Below, in pieces: positions 33,317 to 41,206 of a stretch of DNA of 52,055 nucleotides. Numbering within the stretch: the stretch's first letter is position 1; every line of letters starts with the position of its first letter. The stretch spans positions 1 through 52,055 of the forward strand of contig CAZWOB010000004.1 of the NCBI GenBank assembly GCA_964635295.1. The letters are read 5' to 3'. The notes below the pieces were generated by a model. It was not told the DNA's origin. It did not search any database and was given only the letters and a program-made list of their open reading frames with translations. Origin of the DNA: Waddlia sp964635295 (lineage in GTDB: Bacteria; Chlamydiota; Chlamydiia; Chlamydiales; Waddliaceae). A program made the position numbers and the translations under genes.

Positions 33317-34144
33317 ATGCAAAACCTGAAGACCCAGATCATGGGTGTGCTGAACGTGACTCCTGACTCGTTCTACGACCAGGGACAACATTATTCTCAT
33401 GAAATCGCAATTGCCCGCGGCATCAAACTGTACAATGACGGTGCCGATATTCTCGATATTGGCGGCGAATCGACCCGTCCATTCGCCAGTGAGGTAAGTG
33501 CGGAAGAGGAACTTGAGCGTGTGCTCCCTGTGATCGAAGCTCTTAAAAAACAAATACCCATCCCGATTTCCATCGATACGATGAAAGCGGAAGTCGCACA
33601 AGCGGCTATCGACGCTGGAGCCTCCATCGTCAACGATGTCTCTGGTTTTCGCGACCCCGCGATGGTAAAAGTCGCATCCGACACAGGGGTTCGCATCTGC
33701 GTCATGCACATGAAAGGAAAGCCAAAGACAATGCAGGAAAACCCTGCTTACCCGCGCGGAGTTGTAGAAGAAGTGATCGACTGGTTCAGGGAAACCCTCG
33801 AATCCTTGATGCAATCAGGGATTAAAGAAAACAATATTATTATCGATCCCGGTATTGGGTTTGGAAAAACAGTTGAAGATAATTACAGAATTTTACACAA
33901 TCTGCAAAAATTTAAGGAATTAGGTTTTCCCGTGCTGCTGGGCCTTTCACGCAAATCATTCATGGGCAAGGTCTTGGATAAGCCTCCAGAAGAACTCTTA
34001 GCGCCGACAATCGCTTTAGACGCCCTTGCGATGAGGGAGAATGTGGATTTTATACGCGTTCACGATGTTGAGGAGCACCGCAATGTCGCAGTTATCATGG
34101 ATAAATATCTCAGCTGCGAAGAAATACCGATCCAACATGTATAA
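33317..34144 (+). CDS. folP: Dihydropteroate synthase
   Basis: TIM-barrel enzyme that joins pterin pyrophosphate to p-aminobenzoate, the step blocked by sulfonamides. All motifs are present: GVLNVTPDSFYDQG, DIGGESTRP, ISIDT, IVNDVSGF, IIDPGIGFGK, LGLSRKSFMG and IRVHDV. Length 275 aa is normal for a stand-alone enzyme. ATG 33317 follows an AGAGG box; a TTG 9 bases earlier is less likely. It is first in a unit folP-cdaA-cdaR-rsmE with 6-bp or overlapping junctions after it. Confidence 0.95.
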   Translation: MQNLKTQIMGVLNVTPDSFYDQGQHYSHEIAIARGIKLYNDGADILDIGGESTRPFASEVSAEEELERVLPVIEALKKQIPIPISIDTMKAEVAQAAIDAGASIVNDVSGFRDPAMVKVASDTGVRICVMHMKGKPKTMQENPAYPRGVVEEVIDWFRETLESLMQSGIKENNIIIDPGIGFGKTVEDNYRILHNLQKFKELGFPVLLGLSRKSFMGKVLDKPPEELLAPTIALDALAMRENVDFIRVHDVEEHRNVAVIMDKYLSCEEIPIQHV

Positions 34145-34150
34145 TAGAGT

Positions 34151-34954
34151 ATGAAAATATTTCAATTAATGGTCCCAGGTTTAGAGGTCCTGATCATCGC
34201 GATCATGGTCTATTACCTGTTGACCTTTTTTTGGAATACGCGCGGAATGGACCTTCTGTTCGGCATCATGGCGTTCGGGTTGATCTATGGAGCGGCCTCG
34301 CTTTTTCACCTTCCTGTTCTTCAGAAATTGATGTGGTACTTTGTCAATGTTGCGGTCATCGCTGTTCTGATCATTTTCCAGCCGGAACTTAGGATCGCAT
34401 TGTCACGCCTGAGCGTCAAAGGTAAAAAATATCGGGAAATCACCGAGTTCGATAAGTTCCTTGAGGGGATCACACACTCGATCTACCGTTTATCGGAAAG
34501 GAGAATCGGCGCTCTGATTGCGCTTGAAAACCAGAGCGCTCTTGATGAGTTTGCGAACAAGGCGGTCAGATTGGATGCCGAGTTTACACAAGAGCTTCTG
34601 GAGTCGATCTTCAGCACAACGACTCCCCTTCACGATGGCGGAGTGATTATCCGTGGAACAACGATCTTATCTGCGGCAACAATCTTTCCTCTTGCTGATG
34701 AGAGTGCCCAGTTGAGCAAGTCGATGGGAACGCGCCATCGCGCCGGTCTTGGAATAAGCCAGATCACAGACGCTCTTGTTATTGTCGTTTCGGAGGAAAC
34801 GGGAAAAGTCGCCATCGCTCGCGACGGCATCATGACAAGAGGGGTCAAGCCTGACAGATTCAAAGGGATATTGCGCAGTGTCTTTACTCCTCAGAAAACA
34901 GCTGTCGAAAGCAGTCTGGACTTTTTGGAAAGGTTTAAGCAATGGAATCAGTAA
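34151..34954 (+). CDS. cdaA: Diadenylate cyclase CdaA (c-di-AMP synthase)
   Basis: Membrane-anchored enzyme that makes cyclic di-AMP from two ATP. Three N-terminal helices (about 8-28, 34-53, 61-79) precede the DAC domain. The catalytic motifs are LHDGGVIIRG and GTRHRAGLG. Length 267 aa is typical. It corresponds to C. trachomatis CT012 (DacA). c-di-AMP made by chlamydiae is known to activate host STING. The end overlaps cdaR by 13 bases. Confidence 0.95.
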   Translation: MKIFQLMVPGLEVLIIAIMVYYLLTFFWNTRGMDLLFGIMAFGLIYGAASLFHLPVLQKLMWYFVNVAVIAVLIIFQPELRIALSRLSVKGKKYREITEFDKFLEGITHSIYRLSERRIGALIALENQSALDEFANKAVRLDAEFTQELLESIFSTTTPLHDGGVIIRGTTILSAATIFPLADESAQLSKSMGTRHRAGLGISQITDALVIVVSEETGKVAIARDGIMTRGVKPDRFKGILRSVFTPQKTAVESSLDFLERFKQWNQ

Positions 34955-36189
34955 TCTCGCAGCTCCTTTTCCAGAACTGGCAGAGAAAGGGAATCGCTCT
35001 GGTCACAGCCGTTGTTGTCTGGATTTTCGTCAATCAATCCATTACCGAAACAAAGACGATTCCGAATGTTCCAGTAAAAGTGATCAACCTTCCTCAGGAT
35101 AAAACGATCAACGGTTCGCTTCCAAACGGCTACCTCAGCACCCGATTGACGCTGACGCTGAGCGGATCGAAAGATGTAATCAAAGAGCTGGAGCAGGGCG
35201 ACCTTGAAGTGCTCTTGGACGCCTCAACTGCCGACTCCGACGACTGGGTTGTTCAAGTCACCAAGAAGAACCTTGTCAGCTTGAACCCTTCGCTTGACTT
35301 GCGCCACCATATCAACTCCGTTTCTCACGCCGAGTTTGTCATCAAGCTCAGCGACCTGATCACAGACACTGTACCTGTCTGGATCGAATCTCCGACAGGC
35401 AGACCGCCTCAAGGGTATGAATTCCTGGACATCTGGCCAGAGAAGCTGTCTCAAACGATCAGCGGACCAAAAGAAGCTGTGCAGGAGTTAAAGATCAAAG
35501 GGCTGAACCTGGTGATCAATATGGATAAAATCACCGCATACGATCTGGACCGTGTCAAAGAAACTCAAAAGAAAAACCACGATGACGAAATCAGCTATCT
35601 AATCCCTGAAAAGTGGAAAAAGGTTCCTATCCCTTTTAGACATAATGTTCTTCAAGAGATCAATGACCCTGACGCCAGGAATTTAAGAATCGACTTTTTA
35701 AAACAGCAGTTGATCCCGATCGGAAAAATGGTACCCATTGTTGTTTTTTATCCGCTCAAATACAGCGAGACGATCAACCCTGCCACCCACACCCTTGAAG
35801 AGGGTCCTTATATCGATCTCAAGAATGGAATCACCCTGTTTACCGAGCCCCTATATGTCAAAGACGTCAGCCGTTTGTTCCTCGACATCGTAAGAGAGAA
35901 TATTGAAATCGTCCTTGTTGCCTCCCCCCGTAGTGAGAGGGAACATTTGCAGTGGACTGTCGAAGTGATCGATCCAAGAGAAATGGAAGACACGTATGTC
36001 GCCTATGTGATCGCCGAGCAAAAAGAGCAGGGTGATCAAATCACCAATCCCCTGAAAAGGGAGGAAGTTCTTCGCAAACGGTTTAGAGACTATATGCAGA
36101 AGCTGGCCCTATACAGGGAAGACGGTGAAAGAATAGAGCTCTATCCTACCCTTAATGAAAATACCATCACGCTAGACGTTGTAAACTGA
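34942..36189 (+). CDS. cdaR: CdaR-like YbbR-domain regulator of diadenylate cyclase
   Basis: 415 aa. One N-terminal membrane helix (about 17-33, ALVTAVVVWIFVN) is followed by a long extracytoplasmic region of YbbR repeats. Each is a small beta domain; a first unit near residues 38-120 and a second near 130-200 are visible, with PQDKTINGSLPNGYLS and TISGPKEAVQELK as typical pieces. CdaR binds and modulates CdaA in Firmicutes. The overlap with cdaA supports that role. The C-terminal 130 residues are less regular. Confidence 0.88.
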   Translation: MESVISQLLFQNWQRKGIALVTAVVVWIFVNQSITETKTIPNVPVKVINLPQDKTINGSLPNGYLSTRLTLTLSGSKDVIKELEQGDLEVLLDASTADSDDWVVQVTKKNLVSLNPSLDLRHHINSVSHAEFVIKLSDLITDTVPVWIESPTGRPPQGYEFLDIWPEKLSQTISGPKEAVQELKIKGLNLVINMDKITAYDLDRVKETQKKNHDDEISYLIPEKWKKVPIPFRHNVLQEINDPDARNLRIDFLKQQLIPIGKMVPIVVFYPLKYSETINPATHTLEEGPYIDLKNGITLFTEPLYVKDVSRLFLDIVRENIEIVLVASPRSEREHLQWTVEVIDPREMEDTYVAYVIAEQKEQGDQITNPLKREEVLRKRFRDYMQKLALYREDGERIELYPTLNENTITLDVVN

Positions 36190-36905
36190 TGCCAATTGAT
36201 CGTTTTTACCTTGATGATCCCCTGGAGCCCAGCACGCAAACTGAACTTACCGGGCAGGAACTGCACCATTTGTCTCACGTTACCCGCGCCCGCGCCGGTG
36301 GTGAGATCGAGCTGATCAATGGAAAAGGCTCTCTGGCAATTGCGGAGATATTAGAGATTAAAAAAAATGCGGCTCTTTTAAACATTCGATCACGGTTGAG
36401 TGAGGAGCCGGTTCCATTTTGCACTGTCATCGCCCAAGCCATTCCAAGACAGAACCGACTCGACACGATCGTTGAAAAATCCACCGAATTAGGAATGGAC
36501 GAACTGTGGCTGTTTCCGGGAAAATTAAGCGAGAAAAAGGAATTAAAAGAAAACCAGCTGCTTCGGTTAAGGAAAATCGCCATTTCCGCCATGAAGCAAT
36601 CGGGGCGGCTTTACCTTCCCGCGATCAAGCTGATTCCTCCCATTCGTCAATGGTCGCCACAATCCCTTCCTCTGTATTTTGGAGACATAGACGCGGACGC
36701 AGAGCCTTTTTTGAAGGTGTGGGAAGTCTCCCCTGATGAAAAGGGGCTTATCTTTGTCATTGGCCCTGAAAGCGGTCTTCATGAGGATGAAATCCGTCAG
36801 TTGAAAGAACTTCAGGCGATTGGAGTTAAGCTTCATCAGCATATTTTAAGAACAGACACCGCGCCGTTGACTGCGCTTTCCCTGATTTCCCACGCCAAAC
36901 TTTAA
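36189..36905 (+). CDS. rsmE: 16S rRNA (uracil-1498-N3)-methyltransferase RsmE
   Basis: SPOUT-class enzyme methylating U1498 of 16S rRNA. An N-terminal PUA-like domain (TGQELHHLSHVTRARAGGEI) is followed by the SPOUT knot: AQAIPRQNRLDTIVEKSTEL, VIGPESGLHEDE and HILRTDTAPLTAL. Length 238 aa is normal. The ATG shares one base with the cdaR stop codon (TGATG). Confidence 0.95.
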   Translation: MPIDRFYLDDPLEPSTQTELTGQELHHLSHVTRARAGGEIELINGKGSLAIAEILEIKKNAALLNIRSRLSEEPVPFCTVIAQAIPRQNRLDTIVEKSTELGMDELWLFPGKLSEKKELKENQLLRLRKIAISAMKQSGRLYLPAIKLIPPIRQWSPQSLPLYFGDIDADAEPFLKVWEVSPDEKGLIFVIGPESGLHEDEIRQLKELQAIGVKLHQHILRTDTAPLTALSLISHAKL

Positions 36906-37221
36906 GGCTTTTTTTCACCACGGAGCTCAAAGAGATGAATCAAAGTGTTACCCATGTCACCGGTTGTACACATAGTCAAGTTACCAACAGATTTTGGAAT
37001 GATCGATCATAGAACCATTCCAGCTGTTCTGTGGTAAAATCTATTATGAGTAATAGCCCGAATATTTCGTAAAATCTCGAGACAAGTTGGACAAAATGTT
37101 GCGTTAGACTCGTTCACAAATACCCGAGAGCATTATCAAATCGATAAGACAAGGGTATTTGGGGACGAAGATGACGTGACAGATTGTTCAAATTGTCTCG
37201 AGATTTTACGAAATATCCGGG
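36906..37221. other. Intergenic region with possible IS remnant and hairpin element
   Basis: No gene. A T run directly after the rsmE stop (36909-36915) could aid termination. The stretch 36945-36985 has two GTTACC boxes (GTGTTACCCATGTC and CAAGTTACC) around CCGGTTGTACAC, in the style of the ends of some insertion sequences. GGAATG/CATTCC around 36995-37021 forms a small hairpin. The rest is the palindrome listed next. Confidence 0.45.
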
Positions 37222-37224
37222 CTA
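37054..37224. repeat. Hairpin element 2: 171-bp palindrome with 32-bp terminal inverted repeats
   Basis: The left end (37054-37085, starting TAGCCCGAATATTTCGTAAA) is repeated in reverse at 37193-37224 with a single mismatch. Imperfect pairing goes on through CAAATACCC (37118-37126) against GGGTATTTG (37153-37161), down to a TTATC/GATAA centre, so nearly the whole element can fold into one hairpin. Both outer ends are TA, which fits a TA-targeting miniature element (IS630/Tc1-mariner style). Its right edge creates the TAG stop codon of the ATP-grasp gene at 37222-37224. No transposase is present. Confidence 0.85.
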
Positions 37225-38376
37225 GGGCGTCTTCATCTCATCCCAGTCGAGATCGTATGTATAATGAACAGGTATCGAAAGCCCCTTCAGCCGGCTCTTG
37301 ACCACATACGATGCCAGAACGATCGGCTCCGAAAGAAAGGGACGAAGATCCTTGCTGTTGAACACGACATCTTTAGTCGTCAACATTTTCTTAAGGAAAC
37401 TCAACAGATTCCTGTCTCTTGCAGCATCTTTCCAACCAAACATCGCCATCCCGACTAAAATCTGCTGCGTATTGCCAATCCCTGCAAAAATACATGAATC
37501 CGTCTGGTTGAGAAATGCGTCGGCAAAATTCTCGTACATTTGGAACAAATGGACTCCGCTCGTCGCCCTCGGATTGCACTCGATCGAGTACAACTTACCC
37601 TCTGGAGTTTCAATAAAGTCAAAAGCGGCATGCCCTGTCAAATTCAATTTTCCGACAAGGTTTTCCACCCAGTTGAAGATCTCTGGATGATCGATCGACT
37701 CAAATGCCAGGCAAGAACTCCCATCCATCGTATGGACAACAGGATAGGCAGTATGCGCTTTGACTTTCCCCTGATGACATACACTATAGGAACAGTATTT
37801 CTTTCCATGAATGTACTCCTGCGCAATCCAGGGATTCTCAGGGGAAATATCGATCGCTGGAGGCTTTTCTCCGGGCGCCACTTTGATGATTTTTCTCGAT
37901 CCCCTTGAATAACATGCCTTCAGGACATATGGCTTATTGTATTCAAGTCGATCAAGTTCATCTTTAGTGCGCAGAAGAAAAGTCTCGGGCGAGAGAATTC
38001 CCATCGAACGCAGTTTTTCAATATACAACCACTTGTGATGCAGAAGATGAACAACTTGAAAATTTGAACAAAAGACATTCACGTGATCAGGAAGTCGATT
38101 GAGGTAAAGCGCCAGGTACATTACCTCTTCCCAGACGGGAATCACCCAATCGATCTTTTCATCTTCAATAATTTTGTTGATAGAAGAAATAAATTCTTCA
38201 GTTCGAAATCGTGGGCTGGGAACCTTTAAAAACTTATCAACGGCATTTGAATACCTGGCAACATGGGTCCTGGAAGTATCACAAGCAATGACACGATGCC
38301 CCTTAACCTTAAGATGCCGCGCAATTTCCAACGCGCACGTCGATCGAGCACCGGTCAACAAGACATTATTGGTCAT
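37222..38376 (-). CDS. ATP-grasp ligase of unknown substrate
   Basis: 384 aa. An N-terminal Rossmann-like preATP-grasp domain (NNVLLTGARSTCALEIARHL) is followed by the ATP-grasp fold: YVLKACYSRGSRKI for the ATP-binding lysine and loop, then WIAQEYIHGKKYCSYSV, and the metal-binding YSIECNPRATSGVH. It resembles CarB-type or PurK-like carboxylate-amine ligases; the acceptor cannot be told. The stop codon TAG is provided by the end of hairpin element 2, so the C-terminus may have been shortened or replaced by the insertion. The start overlaps the end of the upstream secreted-protein gene by 11 bases, so the two are coexpressed. Confidence 0.8.
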   Translation of the reverse strand: MTNNVLLTGARSTCALEIARHLKVKGHRVIACDTSRTHVARYSNAVDKFLKVPSPRFRTEEFISSINKIIEDEKIDWVIPVWEEVMYLALYLNRLPDHVNVFCSNFQVVHLLHHKWLYIEKLRSMGILSPETFLLRTKDELDRLEYNKPYVLKACYSRGSRKIIKVAPGEKPPAIDISPENPWIAQEYIHGKKYCSYSVCHQGKVKAHTAYPVVHTMDGSSCLAFESIDHPEIFNWVENLVGKLNLTGHAAFDFIETPEGKLYSIECNPRATSGVHLFQMYENFADAFLNQTDSCIFAGIGNTQQILVGMAMFGWKDAARDRNLLSFLKKMLTTKDVVFNSKDLRPFLSEPIVLASYVVKSRLKGLSIPVHYTYDLDWDEMKTP

Positions 38377-39112
38377 AGCGGTCGGAATCTCCTTCCCTTG
38401 GGATATGGATGATCAGGGCCTTAATAAAGTCTTCCCATTTCTCTCCATGAATAAACCCTTGAACCTTAGATACTTCTATCCCAACCTGACAAGTAAAATC
38501 GAGGAGCATTTCGTCTGTCAAATTATTGATCTCAGACTCGTCTTGCAAACTTCCCTTGATCCCCTTGACAAACTCGCCCCAAATCCAACCGCCTCTTTTG
38601 CGGAGGTTATGCATATAAACCTTCAACTCTTCATCGGTAAATACTGTTTCAAGAAAACGCAAAGGATGAAGCTTGTCAATTCGATCACCGGCCGCTTCCA
38701 GTTGCGAGCGGTATTTCAACAGACCGGCGACCGACTTTGTCGCCATTGTTTTAAGAATGAAACGCAGGTCGTCTTTTTCCGATTCGGTCGCGCTTTGATT
38801 ATAGTCGCGATACCCTACGTAAGTTTTTTTCGGGACGGGTTGTTCGTTCATCAACGTCGTCACCCAGATTTCCTGCCCATCGTAGGGAAGAAAATACTCC
38901 TCTTCGCAGAGAAATACCCCGTCGGAAATAAATAACATGTCTTCTTTTGTGTAGGGAAGCGCCTCCTCGAGCACCTCCTTAATCTCCCAAACTGTTGAGG
39001 GAGTATGAATATCTAGAGGATAGGCCTCCTCATTAGAAGTGTAAAAGACAGCAACATTTGCCGATGCTGCAGCAGTGCCTAACATCAGAATGGTAAACAA
39101 CCCTTTTTTCAT
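38366..39112 (-). CDS. Secreted protein with a ubiquitin-like N-terminal region
   Basis: 248 aa. Residues 1-18 are a clear Sec signal peptide ending ASA. Residues 19-88 follow the order of a ubiquitin beta-grasp: strand VAVFYTSNE, strand AYPLDIHTPSTV, helix WEIKEVLEEALPY, strand DMLFISDG, then EEEYFLPYDGQEIWVTTL. The spacing between TPSTV and the helix and the final hydrophobic strand match ubiquitin well, but there is no diglycine tail because the chain continues. Residues 95-248 are helical and charged, without a domain I know. Tail ...REGDSDRYDQ overlaps the ATP-grasp start. The fold assignment is by eye; function unknown. Confidence 0.6.
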   Translation of the reverse strand: MKKGLFTILMLGTAAASANVAVFYTSNEEAYPLDIHTPSTVWEIKEVLEEALPYTKEDMLFISDGVFLCEEEYFLPYDGQEIWVTTLMNEQPVPKKTYVGYRDYNQSATESEKDDLRFILKTMATKSVAGLLKYRSQLEAAGDRIDKLHPLRFLETVFTDEELKVYMHNLRKRGGWIWGEFVKGIKGSLQDESEINNLTDEMLLDFTCQVGIEVSKVQGFIHGEKWEDFIKALIIHIPREGDSDRYDQ

Positions 39113-39238
39113 GACAAGCTCCTATTTGTCAATCCGCGTAAACTCAATACATTAGTGGAGAATCGACATGCATTCAAGACATTTCTTTCGAACCCATCCG
39201 TCTACTCATATTTGACACCTTTTCTTTCTTTTTGGTTC

Positions 39239-39268
39239 TTGCAAAGTTGGGCAATTCTGAAGTATAAA
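39239..39268 (+). promoter_or_regulatory. Promoter of the beta-barrel protein gene
   Basis: TTGCAA (39239-39244) and TATAAA (39263-39268), 18 bp apart. Transcription would begin near 39275, which favours the ATG at 39301 over the one at 39280. Confidence 0.5.
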
Positions 39269-39300
39269 TATCTCTTTTAATGTTAATCATCCTAATACCC

Positions 39301-40077
39301 ATGCGACTGCCTTCACTCATCCTTCTTGTTATTCTCTCTTTTATCAGCCCTTTGGAATCTGTGAGGATTTGCGGCCCCCACTTTTTGTCGCTGGGCCCTG
39401 AAGCCTATTACATGAAACGAAGCAAACAAGGGGGCAGCTGGCAGGACGGATGGCTTTACGGTATACGGGGTAATTACGAAAAACTGAGATCAACTGGCCT
39501 CTATTTCTCAGCTGACGGCTATTGGGCAACAGGTGAACTTGAGGGGAAATCCAAGTCAGGCAATACATTAAAATCCGATATATCGGAGTACCAGGCGGAA
39601 GGCAGACTAGGTTTCTCCATAACTTTCCCTGAAAGTTGTTGCGTGACATGGGTCCCATATGCCGGATACGGCTATTTTTCCAGCGACATCGACTTCGTTT
39701 CACCATCGACGCTTGAGTACAAATCGACAAGCTCTTTTTGGTACTTCGCCAGCGGAGGAATGCTTCTTGTTTCCATAAATGACTGTTGGAACGCCGGTGT
39801 CCATTTCAAATACAAGCTTCCGGATGAACCCAAGCATACCATTGAGAACGATCCTGATTACGGGAAACTTGTATTAAGCATAGGGAGAAAAGCTTTGTAT
39901 GAAATTGAACTTCCCGTTCGCTACAGAACATGCCTGTCCGGAAGACAGGTAGGATTGATATTCACTCCGTTTTATCGGTTCAGACGCTACGACAGCCAGG
40001 CAAACTATCCTTTTGATTTCTATGACACCCGGTTTCATATCTGGGGAGCGCGGCTATTGTTCCAGGTGATCCTGTAG
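39301..40077 (+). CDS. Probable outer-membrane beta-barrel protein
   Basis: 258 aa. Residues 1-20 form a signal peptide (LPSLILLVILSFISP). The remainder alternates aromatic and polar residues in many short strands (WLYGIRGNYEKL, LYFSADGYWATGEL, WVPYAGYGYFSS, SFWYFASGGMLL) and ends with a barrel-closing strand (FHIWGARLLFQVIL). The size suggests an eight- to ten-stranded barrel. No family is recognised. It is followed one base after its stop by the next gene on the same strand. Confidence 0.7.
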   Translation: MRLPSLILLVILSFISPLESVRICGPHFLSLGPEAYYMKRSKQGGSWQDGWLYGIRGNYEKLRSTGLYFSADGYWATGELEGKSKSGNTLKSDISEYQAEGRLGFSITFPESCCVTWVPYAGYGYFSSDIDFVSPSTLEYKSTSSFWYFASGGMLLVSINDCWNAGVHFKYKLPDEPKHTIENDPDYGKLVLSIGRKALYEIELPVRYRTCLSGRQVGLIFTPFYRFRRYDSQANYPFDFYDTRFHIWGARLLFQVIL

Positions 40078-40078
40078 C

Positions 40079-41206
40079 ATGATGAAAATCAACATCTACG
40101 ACAAACAAACTGTCGATCAGATCTGCTGGCCTGAGACCGACAACGGCCAGCTTGCCAGGCAGTACATCGTCCCGATCATCAAGACGGGCACTGATCGCTA
40201 TTTTAAGAATGTTTCTACTGAAATGCTTCTTATCGAAGTTGACGGGATCTTCCTCCCCGCCACAATCAATGACGAAGTTATTCCCAACGCTTATGTCTGT
40301 TCGACCTATACGCATTATGTCAGTTACGCCCTCGAAGAAGTGGGCCGTATTAAAAGCGGAATCTTGCAGAAACTTGCCAGCCCCTTGATCAAGCTGTTCG
40401 GTCGCATATTAAAAACCGGAAAAGTGGACCGCACAGTCTTTGTCAATAATTGGCTGCTGCCAACCAATCTCTATCCATCCCTTTCCTATGATCAATTGAA
40501 AAAGATCACGGAATCGCTGATCGAACGATTTCCAAACCATACAATCGCCTTTCGCTCTGTAAACGCCCACGCTCCAGGAAACCTGAAAGACAACTTGACC
40601 TCTCTCAACTACGACCTTCTCCTTTGCCGCGACATCTATTATACCGACACGCAATCACCAGATCCTTTCAAAGCCAGGATGACCAAAAGCGATTTTAAGC
40701 TTTTGAACACGACGGAATATTCCATTAAAGAAAACGATCAAATTCCTGAAAACACCGTTGAGCGCATGGCGTCTCTCTATCAAATGCTCAATGTTGACAA
40801 GTATTCCGCCTGCAACCCGCAATACACCTCCGAACTCTTGAGACTGATGCGTTCCATTCCACGGTTCCATCTAAAAGCCTGGATGAAAGAAAACGACGTG
40901 CATGCTGTCCTGGGCTATTATACTCAAGACGGGATAGTGACATCTCCGCTGTTTGGATACGACACAAGCCTTTCCCAAAAATCGGGGCTTTATCGACAAA
41001 TTTCAGCAGCGCTTTTACAGGATGCGAAAAAAAATGATCTGTTTTTACATCAAAGTTCAGGTGCTGGTCATTACAAACAGCTTAGGCGCGCCAAAAAAGA
41101 CCTCGAGTTTACGGCAGTCTACACAAAACACCTCCCAAAAACACGTCAACTACCCTGGCAAGCGCTAGTCTTCGGCATGAATAAAGTGGGAAAAAAATTT
41201 ATATAA
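40079..41206 (+). CDS. Hypothetical protein, 375 aa, possible GNAT/FemAB-like acyltransferase
   Basis: No sure family. The C-terminal half shows a GNAT-like order of strand, helix and strand: FHLKAWMKENDVHAVLGYYT, then a helix with YRQISAALLQDAKKNDLFLH, then SSGAGHYKQLRRAKKDLEF. A FemAB or acetyltransf_6 type protein is the best guess. The N-terminal half is alpha/beta and soluble. There is no signal peptide. It starts one base after the beta-barrel gene (ATGATG, either ATG possible). The ATP-grasp, ubiquitin-like and barrel genes nearby may belong to the same pathway, but they are on the other strand or differ in location. It overlaps the pyk end by 8 bases. Confidence 0.5.
   Translation: MMKINIYDKQTVDQICWPETDNGQLARQYIVPIIKTGTDRYFKNVSTEMLLIEVDGIFLPATINDEVIPNAYVCSTYTHYVSYALEEVGRIKSGILQKLASPLIKLFGRILKTGKVDRTVFVNNWLLPTNLYPSLSYDQLKKITESLIERFPNHTIAFRSVNAHAPGNLKDNLTSLNYDLLLCRDIYYTDTQSPDPFKARMTKSDFKLLNTTEYSIKENDQIPENTVERMASLYQMLNVDKYSACNPQYTSELLRLMRSIPRFHLKAWMKENDVHAVLGYYTQDGIVTSPLFGYDTSLSQKSGLYRQISAALLQDAKKNDLFLHQSSGAGHYKQLRRAKKDLEFTAVYTKHLPKTRQLPWQALVFGMNKVGKKFI

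Noticed and set aside
36945..36985. Complete insertion sequence
   Set aside because: Only repeat boxes like those at insertion-sequence ends are present; there is no transposase frame or second end.
38174..38935. 253-codon open frame on the plus strand
   Set aside because: It lies antisense across the ATP-grasp and ubiquitin-like genes, both of which have convincing domains and signal features.
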